64,000 nucleotides of DNA from Agapetus fuscipes (Eukaryota; Arthropoda; Insecta; Trichoptera; Glossosomatidae). The DNA is taken from contig OX637333.1 of NCBI GenBank assembly GCA_951799405.1, positions 15,375,960 to 15,439,959 of the forward strand, given 5' to 3'. The notes below the pieces were generated by a model. That model was not told where the DNA came from. It saw only the letters and a list, made by a program, of their open reading frames with translations, and did not search any database. The translations under genes and the position numbers were made by a program. This document shows, one piece after another, positions 45,001-57,000 of the stretch (position 1 is its first letter; every line of letters begins with the position of its first letter).

Positions 45001-48000
45001 AGCGTTGGAACTTTTACTACAAATTTGCAAAAAAATCCTTTTTTAAACAAGCAAAAGGGGAAATGTGAATTTTAATAAAAAAAATATTTTTAGGCTTTCA
45101 CGGCCGGATCTAGATGCTTGATTTTCTGGTTCCGGGTTTTGACCGTGGTCCATGTTTTTGCTTGTCTTCTTCTTTTTTCTTTTTATTCTTTCTTGAAGAC
45201 TTTCAGCTTACGTTTCGTCTCCTCTGTGGGCGACTTCTTCGGAGTTCTGCTCGCTACTGAGGTCTGATCGATGGGCAATGTCTTTTATACGTAGATTCTA
45301 AAAGGGGTGTGGCTTAATTGTTAGGTATAAAACTACCCTCTTTCATAACTTCAATTGTACTCAACCATGTGTAATAAGGTGGATCGCTGTATGTATGGAA
45401 AAAATTAAAAATCATTTTTTCGTAATTGCGTTATGCAGAACAGTTGCTCTATGGGGTGAGTATCTGATATAAAAAATAATCTTATCAAAATATTAATTAA
45501 TTATACTGCCCCAAGTCATCAGAAAAATTACAAAAATACATAAAACTACTCATTTTTACCCCTGTGTTTAAGAATCAAGTATTAGATAAAATCAAACGAA
45601 ATATAATTTTGTTTCTTTAAAATGAGTGAAATAGTTATCATTACGTGTTTGGTATCTTGTAATTTGAGAGGGGTGGGTGGAGGCACCCCCTAAGTTTGTA
45701 ACTCCGCACAGACGCGCGTCACCAATTCGGTGCTCTCAGAGATGTAACTTTAGTTGTACGCTACTCATATTTTTTGCGCATACAAATTTGCGAGAGATCC
45801 GAAGTGTATTTTTGATATATCAGCGTGTTAATGCAACAGATTGGCTTCATTTAACTATGAAAAACATCTTAAAGTACCGAAAACTGAAAAATATTCAGAT
45901 TGATCACAGAACCAATAGATAAATGATCATAAGGGGTGTTGATTTGAAAACTGCTGCGGGAAATTAAAAAAAATCTGAACCGGAAACAGAAATATGAACC
46001 ATACGAAGAAAAAGCTACAAGTTTATTGCCAAATCTGTCTGACCTATCAACTGATAGGTCTCTCAACAACCAGTCTCAACAGTAATAGAAATACTTACAC
46101 TCCAGAGAACGCTACCTCAAACTTCGTATTCATATTCATTAAAAAATATTGAGTTTGGCATACTGGAAAAACCTGTGGATAAATTTGGCATTTCCAATAA
46201 GGCTGAAGCTCTTGTTTTGGCAACTAAGCGTTGGTATTATTTCAGACAACAATCCATCCTAAGTTTTCGATCAAAATAAAATATCTAGTAAAACCGCTGC
46301 AGTGGTGTATTTGTCAACTCCATGCCAACGATCTGCCGCGCGAATTACTTGAATATATTGATGGTTGTACAAGTGGACCAAGAAGTTACTCTGAACCCAT
46401 AGAAAAGGTATTAAAAAGTTGGGAAGAGCTTCCAATAGTGTCGTTTATAACTATCCAATGTGATCTACCTATTGGACGGAGAATAACTATAAAGTCTGGA
46501 TATTGTTCTCAAAGCTTATTAAAAAGAAACCTGGAAAATTAGTGCATTTAAGATGGCTCACAGAATACTACGGCTTTATGTTCTTTTTTTTTAACCATCT
46601 GACAAGCTGTTAATATTATGAATTATATAATGAAAGTGGATGCTTTTATGTGGTCTTACATCAAAACTAACCACATTGCATTAATGGTGCTAGACACTTA
46701 CACAAGACAATCTAGCTGTCGCGATATTTGACAGATAATTTAAAGCAGATACTACATCCTGTTATACAGAGAAATGGATATTTCAATCATCCAAAAAATA
46801 TCTTACTTGCTTTGCCTTTTTATGAGTTCTAGCCTTGTGAAGAATATTGAAACGCGACAGGAAACAATTTTGAGAATTCGAACTACGATCGGCCAAAACT
46901 TGATTTTTATGCAAACCATTATAAAAAACCTTATAAACTGGCACGAAAATAATGTGACCAAGCCCCCTGTTAGAAAATTTATGAACGGTTAATTAACATC
47001 ACGTTGTTAAGAAAATCCACTGCTTGTTGACGAACTAATCTGAAGCCATTTTCATTTTACACACTTAGCTACACGTTAGCCACTGAAAGATTAGTAAAAA
47101 TTGTAACAGAAACTTCAGCTGGTGTTTGTGGTCTTATCAGAAGAGATGGATTCATTAAAACAAACCTGGAATCACGACAAATAATGCCTTTTTGCAATTT
47201 AAAGAAAGATTACCAATTCTCTTAAAATCACTTTTTTCCAGACTTCTGTTGATTGCCATTTTTTCATTTTTTTTGCCATAAAAGGGTCTTTTTTCTATCA
47301 TTTATAGAAAATCATGCTTTGTGCTTAAATTTGAACTTCATTATACTACAATTAATTTTTTCTTAATAAACAAAAAAAAAAGTTAAGTATATAGCAGTTT
47401 TTATGATTTTTATTAACTTTTCGAGTCTTTGGGGCAGTATAAGATCAAATATTTCGACCTTATGAGTTTATAATTTATTGTTTGTATTGATATAGAGCAG
47501 CTTTTGGTAATAACTCGAAATCGAAATTCCCAAAAAAACGATTTCGATCCACCTTAATGTGTAACGAGATGAATTTGTTTGTGTAGTAGAATGGAACATT
47601 ATATTTGAATTTGAATAAAAAAAGGAAAACAAAAGAATGCAGAAGGACAGAAGAAGCTTCCCTGGCGGGAGAGCCACAAGCTGGTGTAAATTAGCATAAC
47701 AAATATTATTGTGTTATCAATGGAGAGGTAAAGTGTTGATCAATGGAGTGAATGGAGGGATTTGGTTATTTATAATGTAACCAAATCCCTCCATTCACTC
47801 CATTGATCAACACTTTACCTGTCTTCAATTCGAGTAAATAAACTAATGGATTATTCTGATTATTTGTATTTAATTTGTTTCTGACAGATACACTTGGATT
47901 GATTTATTGATTTTTTGTTGTTTTTTTTTTTTTTTTTTTTTTTTTCTCTCTTTGTATTTGATTTGGTACACTCACTTTAGCTCTCTTTGGAAATTTACAT

Positions 48001-51000
48001 AAAACATACATTCCTTCTTGTTTGTTTAATCCTCTTAATGGTTCATTTCTCAGAACATTATCTTACACTCGTCATTTTCTAGTATTGGTAAATAAAGTTA
48101 CTTTATAATTGTTCATAATTTTGTATTTTTCGTTGTTACGGGTTAAATTTACTTAAATATATTCTTAGTAAATTTCCTACTCTTCACTTAACTATTTGTT
48201 TTTGTCCATACTGTTCTTAGTATACAACTTGATAAATTCACAAAGCTATTCTTTATAATTTTTCATATTTCTCCTAATTCTACTGTGTGTATAATATTCA
48301 TTTTGCTTTATATAGTCTCCCATTATTTTAAGATTTCAGTTTCTCTGAGGATGGCCAAGAGGCCGAAACCGGTCACAACTCGTTATTTTTGTTTGTAACT
48401 AAATAAAAATAAATAAAGTAGAACTAAACAAAGTTTGTTATCATTTTTAATAATTAAAATGGAGTTCTACAATGTTTCCGCTAAAACTTTTCAAAAACTC
48501 TTCTTTCCTGTTTAAAATTTTTATTTTTATAAATTTCGATGGCTTCTCTATACAGCCGTGCATAATATCCACGAGCCTTAGCAATTATTTTGGTCATCAA
48601 AGTTTATATCGTGGTTGTCTAACAGGGCGTGCTCCGCAACGGCAGATTTCTCTGTCTGCCCTAGTCTGCAGTTTCTTTTATGCTCCTTAACCCGTGTGTT
48701 TATAAATCTTTTTGTGGTGCCTACATACGATAAACCACAGCTACACGGTATTTGGTATACACCAGGTGAGTCCAGGACATCCAGTCTGTCTTTTGCAGAA
48801 CGTAAGGCGTGTTGTATTTTCATGGTCGGAATGTATATGGTTTTTATATTATTTTTGAGAAGTATTTTTCCGATGCGATCAGTGATACCTCTGAGATATG
48901 GGATAAAGACCTTTGTTGCATTAGTGTCATATTTACTTGTTATGGTAGAGGTATTTCTTCTCCGTGTAAAACGGTTTATCTCTTTATTTGTATAACCATT
49001 TCTCACTAGGGCTGTTTTTAGATGTTGTATTTCTGTTTCTAGTGAGGCAGGTTGACAAATTCTGGTTGCTCTGTCCATAAGTGTTTTTATAACACCTCGT
49101 TTTTGGGCGGGATGGTGATTTGAAAATTTGTGTAGATATCTGTCAGTGTGTGTGGGTTTTCTATACACTTTGTAATTTAGTATACCTTCGTGTGTGCGTG
49201 TGACCAGAACATCCAGAAAAGCTATTGAATTATCACCATTTTCTTTCTCCATTGTAAATTGTATTCTATGGTTGATGCTGTTTAAATGAGTAAGGAAATA
49301 GTTTTTTCTCCTCTCCGTGGTTCTCCAGCCTAATTTGTAGAGGTCCTTTGAGGTGTAATTCAAGCACAAGAGATAAAGCTTATTTGACAAATAAGTTCGC
49401 GTAAAACTTACCTCTATAATCTATAGTCTAAGTTGCAAAGATGTATTACATTCTAGATTCATATTACATGAATTCCCACAAGCAGCTACGTATAAATTCG
49501 GGCTTACACATTCCGCATGTGGGCTTACAACATAAAAGCCCAATCTCAAAGAAACATGAGTCCTGCAACTCTTGCCGACCATCTCTGAAACAGGAGGGAC
49601 ATTGGCAAAGTGAATTTTTTTTACAATATAGGAAATCTGTACACCAAGAGTATAAGAAATCATTTCCCGTTTTGTGCTTATTTAAAACCCAAAATAAAAT
49701 ACCGGCAAGGTTTACTCAGCCTTCACAAGAAATTAGCACCAGTAAGTAGTAGGTTCCACTCACCACATGCAACGCCTTTGGGGAGAACGCGGCAATAAGT
49801 TGTTTTAAATATAAAGCTTAGTGGCGATAGTAGCGTTTTCTAAAAAAAAAACTTATTGTAAGAGGTGATGCCAGTAATAAAAGAGAAATACCTCTGCTTG
49901 CGTCCACACATAAACTTGTTTGTTTGCAAAGGTAACGCATTTTTCCAAATTATTTTATAGTTCATATCGACTGTTAAAAGGCAGTATGGCATAAGCGACA
50001 TTATGGTCAAAAATGAGTTATATTACCTACTTGTAATTTTCCGCTCTTTCTAATGCGTTAACTCCCGTAGCTCTACGATGATTTTTGTGTTGTTTATGCC
50101 CAAGCAAACAACTGCGTTTTCGAAGTATGGTTTTGATGTAACCGACAAAATTTTGGCCTTTTTTGTCCTAAAGGCGCTTGTGGCATAAAAAAATTGTAAA
50201 ACATCGTAAACCACATTAACCCTTTGGCTGCGGCTGGCATGCATAGATGTCATGACGTAACTTGCATACAGTGCGGCTGGCATCTATACATGTCATCGAA
50301 GTTTAAAGCTTTCCCCGACATCGGTGTTCAAATTTTTCAAACTTTTTTGTTGCTTACATTATAGGTACACTAATAAAATCTCATGTTATACATATTTTGA
50401 AAATATTCTTTCTCAAATATTTCGTCAGAACAGCTCGATCTCTCGTCCCGCGCGTGTGTACCAATGTTTATAAACAAAATCCAGGCAAGTATACTTTATT
50501 TAGATAGATATAACTGTTTACGTTTTTTGTTTTTTTGTAAAATAACTAATACATTTTTCTCTTTAGTGACGAGTATTTAAGTGAGTAAAAAAATTGTTTA
50601 AAACCTAATGGATATAAAATCTAGTTATGGAATGTGGGTATAATATATTTTTTTAAGTAGTATTGTTGTAATTTACTTGTTTTTATATAAAACATCAAGT
50701 GAAGACGTGTGTTGAAAGTTTGTGATTTGTGTTCCTGGATAACTAATGAATATACTTTTTTATAAATTTTGAAGTTTCATCAAGTGATTAAGGTAGGAAA
50801 TCAATTTATGTGTAAAAAAATAACCTCAAAAAAGTATTCCGTTCTGGCGGTGCGTATGTAGCAAATTATTTCAGAATGGAAACGGTTAATAGGAATGCCT
50901 TGATTTGTTTTAATTTTAGAGCTGTTTTGCTTTTAACGACAAATGATAAATAACAAAGTTATGCTATTTTTCTGCAATCTCAAACTTTAAACTGCTCTCC

Positions 51001-54000
51001 TGGACAATACAATTTATGTCGCTTATGCCCTTCTGCCTTTTGAACGTCGATATGTATTTGCAAAGCCAAATTTATTGTTGACGCAATAAATCAAAAGAGA
51101 TAGTTTGAAAAACAAAAGTGAATTCTTTGCGAAGCCGCCGCCGCACCTTCCCCTAACGCCTTTGTTTCATTTTTCTTATGAAATGAGTAGTAAATGAAAG
51201 AAATATTTATTAAAAAAAATCTTCCATTGTATTCACTGAATCCTGGAACTGTACCTTTTGTTCTGATGTACGAGTACTTACGTAAGATAACAATCCGTCA
51301 ATTCAATGTGTCATTGCAAAAACAAAAATCTGATTTTTTTGCTTGATGCATGTTTATAAACACACATATTGCAGCATCACACAACACACAATTCCTTGAC
51401 TTATAGGTTGGTATGAGGCTGACCACCCATACTGTAAAAAATGGTTCACTTTGCCAATGTCACTCCTGTTTCAGGGAAGGTCGGCAAAAGTTGTGGGGCT
51501 TATGTTCATTTGAGGTTTGGATTTTATTTGTAAGCACACATTCAGCATTTGTAAGCGCGAACTACACGTGTTTGTTTGTGGGCATACATCTGAGAGCTTT
51601 AAATGAATATATCCTTGCAACTTAGATTATAGATTATAGGTAGCATCTTACCGTGTGATGTCCGAAAGGGTTGCATGCGGCGAGTGGAACCTATTTATTT
51701 TTTACAGGTAAGGGGATCGGCCTAACGCCAACCCCTTGAGTTAAAGTAGGGGTTTTCCCAGCTCTCGAGGGGGCTAGTTCCTATTTCTTGTGAAGGTTGA
51801 GTAAGCCTTGCCGGTATTTTATTTTGGGTTTATAAAAACACCGAAACGGAAAATGATTTCCGATACTCTTGATTGGAATTCAACCCTAGCTCTCGGCATC
51901 AATGCGGGCACTCTAAAAATTGAGTTATGGATACATTTTTAGTGACAATATAAAAACAGGACTTGGTAATCAACGTACTTACATAAGTACTTAATAGGGA
52001 AATTTCACAAAAAAGAATTCTTATGGATTTAAATTCCTTTATATTTGCTTATCATAAAACTCCTTGAATTTTATTTTTACTTGCTTTTTTTACAAAGTTA
52101 TTCATGTTCAAAAAATGAAGTTTGAATGTGCGCGCCAAAACGCTCCTTGGATTGAATTTTCGGCTGTGACGTCATTTTCTTTGACTTTTTATAGCCATCG
52201 CAATACCAGCAGCGTTGTCGATACAAGAAAATGACGTCACGGGGGCTACAAACTTCGTTGACGGATCACACATCTGTTTCAAAACCGGTCAAAATTTTCA
52301 AAAGATCTTTTTCAAATTTAAAGTTATATAAATTTATTTTGGACTTGAAATTAGGCCATTGTTTATATGCTTATCGTAATCTAACAAAATTATACACTTG
52401 TTACCAAATTCCTCACTATTGCAAATACCCTATTACGATAAAGGCGCTACTAGTTAAAGAAATACATTTTACTTTTTACAAATACGATTTTAGAACAAAA
52501 ATATAAATTTTATGGAATGAAAAAAACGGATTTTACTGACCGTGCAAAAGAGAAGAACGATTTTCTCTACGTTTCGTCAGAGTCATATCCGACGTCCTCA
52601 GGAGACGTGTGTCTTCTACAAAGAAGAACCACAGCCTAGAAGACACACTTCTCCTGAGGACATCGAATATGACTCCAACGAAACGTAGAGAAAATCGTTC
52701 TTCTCTTTTGTAAGGTCAGTAAAATCCTTTTTTTTCATTCCAAAAAATGTCTTAAGACCATAATCTACATCTAAATCTAAGCTGCAAAGATATGTATCAT
52801 TTGAGATTCACATTAAATGCATTCCCACAAGCAGACACTCATAATTTCGCGCATACACATGCCGCATGTTGACCTACAATATAAAAAAACCCAATCTCAA
52901 ATGAACATAAGCCCTGCAACTCTTGCCGACCTTCCCTGAAACAGGGGTGACATTGGCAAAGTGAACCATTTTTTACAGTATGGGTGGTCAGCCTCATACC
53001 AACCTATAAGTCAAGGAATATATGAATAATAAATTACATTTAAATATAAAAAAGAACAAAACCTTACAAAGAAATCTATACAAAAAAAGTCAAAATTTCC
53101 TATGCAAAAAATGTAGCAAATGAATACACCAACATTAGAAATCAACATTGCAGATTAGCCGCCACTTCTTCCTGTCCTTGCATACTTCTTTCATTTCATC
53201 CAGAGTCATAACCTTTTTCATACAAGTCCTCCTTTTATTATGACTCTGGATATCCCATTCATTCGCTATTTCAGAGATTTGATCCTTCCATACTTTTCTC
53301 GGTCTTCCTCTACCACGACATCCATCTATTCTAGCAACATATACTTCCTTCGTCAATCTTTCATCACTCATTCTCTCCAAATGCCCGAACCATCTTAACC
53401 ATCTTAGCGTCGGGGTTATAGCCGCGGGGGCCAAGAGGGCTGATCTTTCTAGCGTGTTTCGAATGGAACAACGTTGGTTCGATCCCCGCTTGGGTCACTT
53501 GACTTTAACTTTGACCCTGGTTCAACAGATGTTATTGGGTAATTATTATTTAATAATTCATTAATAATTAACAAGAATGAATTATTAAATTATGATATTA
53601 ATACCTGTTTCTGGCCAGGCAGAATAGGTTGGTGAATTGCATTCCTCTTCACAAATCTATTTTTTAAAATTTATAAAAAAAAAAAAAAAAAAAAAAAAAC
53701 ATACTTCTTTTAATCTTCACTTCTAAACTTGGACCGGTCCGTAGTCCGTAGTGGCAACACTTCGGACTCGTAAATGGAAGGTTGTGGATTCGGATCCCGG
53801 CGGAGCACAAAAATATACTATTTATATTTCGAATGTGCTCTTCGCTGGGTTGAAAAATTCATAAACCTTTACCAAAGACCGGTCACTGAAAGGTCCATCC
53901 AACCTTACAATAACTGGGTCTTGCTTGAGAATTGGCGCTTTCTACAGCGACGACCAAGCTCGCAGAGGGCTCTTGAGGTGTGATACACACAAAAACAGCG

Positions 54001-57000
54001 CTCACCAAATAAATCATCATAATATTATTATTATTTTTTCACTTTCACACTTTCCCTTACACCACATTCTTCTCTTACAAAATCATTCCTCACCCTGTCA
54101 CTTCGTTTTTTCCCAATCATACTTCTTAGATAGTCCATTTCTACTGTATGGACTTTACTAATTTCCCTTTCACTCACCGTCCAGGCTTCACTTCCATACA
54201 TCAAGGTTGGCACTAGTATACCACCGTGCACCGCCAATCTAACATTTTTTGAGAGATTTTGGTTCCTGGCGATGCAAGCGGTCGCACCCAGTACACACCT
54301 GCCTTTCATTATTCTTCTTTCAAATTCACCGGCCATTAAGGGATATTGGGTTTTATCACTATTGAGTTTATTTAAGTAATTCCAAAGATTTTTACGGTTA
54401 AATGTTTCATTTTTGATAGATTTAATATAGTTTTTATGGCATATTTTGGCCAACAACTTACAAGAGTTTCTCAACCTGCAAAACTCTCCATAATCACTGA
54501 TAGATTTTGTTTCTTTGTATTTTTTATGGGCTAATTTCTTCAAAGACACCTGAACCTTTAAGTCATGTGTATACATAGAGTTGTAAGGTATAGAGATGAA
54601 GTCCAGACCAAAATAATGTCGCCTATTTTTTGGACTGAAGCGCTGAACCTCGATCTGCGTGAAATTGTAATGCTCGGTTTTGCCCTCATTACTTCGTCAG
54701 CGCTCGGATCGTTAACATATCAATAAAAATGGTTTGCTGAGTGAAAGAATGCAAAAATAGGTCCGAAAAAAATTAAAAAGTGGATGGAATAACATTTCAC
54801 AAGTAATTTTATGTTTTTTATATGCTAATTACCGTTTTATTTATATTTTGAACGAATTATTAACAGACGCGTGCTAGAGGAGCGCGTTCACTAGATAGAT
54901 AGTGTTCCAGCGTGTGTAAGAAAGGGACAACAGCGCCCAGGGCTGTACTCGAAATAATGACATGACGAAATAATGACAATGTCGGTGGACATTATGTCGG
55001 GTGAACATTTTGTCCATGGACATTGTATCGGTGGACATTATGTCGGTGGGAGATATGTCGGTGGGCATTCTTTCCGTGGACATTCTGACGGTTGACATTC
55101 TGCCGGTGGAAATTTTGTTGGGGGACATGTTTGTCCGTGGACATTGTATCGGTGGACATTGTGTCGATGGACATTCTATCGGGTGGACATTTTGCCCGTG
55201 GACATTGTATCGGTGGACATTTTGTCGCGTGAACATTATATCGGTGGACATTATGTCGGTGGACATTTTGTCGCGTGGACATTGTATCGATGGACATCAT
55301 GTCGGTGGACATTTTGTCGGATGGACATTCTGTCGGGTGAACATTTTGTCCGTGGGCATTGTATCGGTGGTCATTATGTCGGTGGGACATATGTCAGTGG
55401 ACATTCTTTCCGTGGGCATTTTGTCGCGTGGCCAATTCTTTCCGTGGACACTTTGTCGGTGGACATTCTGTCGGTTGACATTCTGCCGGTGGACATTTTG
55501 TCGGGGGACATGTTTGTCCGTGGACATTGTATCGGTGGACATTGTGTCGATGGACATTCTATCGGGTGGACATTTTGCCCGTGAACATTGTATCGGTGGA
55601 CATTTTGCCCGTGGACATTGTATTGGTGGACATTTTGTCGCGTGGACTTTGTATTTGTGGACATTATGTCGGTGGACATTTTGTCGCGTGGACATTGTAT
55701 CGGTGAACATTTTGTCGGGTGGACATTCTTTCGGGTGAACATTTTTTCCGTGGACATTTGTGGGTGGACATTTTGTCGCGTGGACATTATGTCGGTGGGA
55801 CATTATGTCAGTGGACATTCTTTCCGTGGACATTCTGTCGATAGACATTCTGTCGGTTGACATTCTGCCGGTGGACATTTTGTCGGGGGACATGTTTATC
55901 CGTGGACATTGTATCGGTGGACATTGTGTCGGTGGACATTCTGTCGGGTGGACATTTTGTCCGTGGACATTGTATTGGTTGATATTATGTCGGTGGACAT
56001 TTTGTCGGGTGGACATTCTGTCGGGTGAACATTTTGTCCGTGGACATTGTATCGGTGGACATTATGTCAGTGAGACATATGTCAGTGGACATTCTTTCCG
56101 TGGACATTTTGTCGGATGACATATTTGTCCGTGAACATTGTGTCGATGCACATTCTGTTGGTGGACATTCTGTCGGTGGACATTTTGTCGGTGGACATTT
56201 TGTCGGGTGGAAATTTTATCAGGGGGACATTTTGTCCGTTTACATTATGACGGTGGACATTTCGTCGCGTGGACATTTTGTCACGTGGAAATTTTGTCCG
56301 TGAACATTGTGTCGATGGACATTCTGTTGGTGGACATTCTGTCGATGGACATTTTGTCGGTGGACATTTGGTCGGGTGGAAATTTTATTAGGGGGACATT
56401 TTGTCCGTTTACATTATGACGGTGGACATTTCGTTGCGTGGACATTTTGTCACGTGGAAATTTTGTCCGTGAACATTGTGTCGATGGACATTCTGTTGGT
56501 GGACATTCTGTCGATGGACATTTTGTCGGTGGACATTTGGTCGGGTGGAAATTTTGTCGGGGGACATTTTGTCCGTGTACATTATGTCGGTGGACACTCT
56601 GTCAATGTACATCTTTTCGTCGCACCAATAAATTTTACTCATCCCGTAACCATATACAAGTTATATTTTGATTTTTAATAATTATTTTTTTTAGTAGTAA
56701 TAAATAACATTTAAGTAACAACAACAAAACCTTAAAAATAAATCTATACAAAAAAGTCAAATAATTCTTAGACAAAAAATGTAGCAAAACTAATAAACTA
56801 ACATTACAAATCAGCATTGCAGATTAGCCGCCACTTCTTCCTGTCCTTGCATACTTCTTTCATTTCATCCAGAGTCATAACCTTTTTCATACAAGCTCTT
56901 CTTTTATTATGACTCTGGACATCCCATTCACTCGCTATTTCGAAAATTTGGTCCATCCATACCTTTCTCGGTCTTCCTCTTCCACGACATCCATCAATTC

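Larger units (their letters stand above)
52750..54344 (-). mobile_element. RTE LINE, 5'-truncated, carrying two SINEs
   Basis: Tail at 52750-53018, 3' UTR to 53135, C-terminal coding 53135-53403, SINE-2 (53404-53699), 30 bp of LINE, SINE-1 (53730-54030), then LINE coding resumes at 54031-54344. The order and sequence match the uninterrupted copy at 60025-60930. Confidence 0.88.
53135..54344 (-). pseudogene. RTE reverse transcriptase C-terminus, broken by two SINEs
   Basis: Reading minus: [55 protein letters not shown] and [11 protein letters not shown], then the SINEs, then [28 protein letters not shown] and [15 protein letters not shown]. The YADD region is absent. Confidence 0.85.

Noticed and set aside
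52231..52506. 91-codon frame
   Set aside because: No recognisable motif; lies in AT-rich sequence next to the Penelope pair.
54031..54576. A single 181-codon gene
   Set aside because: It is a chance in-frame join of a jockey/CR1-type LINE piece (54345-54576) and an RTE piece (54031-54344).
54874..56678. Many long frames on both strands (up to 245 codons), and a CRISPR-like look of regular short repeats
   Set aside because: The 15-bp unit is a multiple of three and simply lacks stops. There are no unique spacers, no leader and no cas genes, and the host is a eukaryote.
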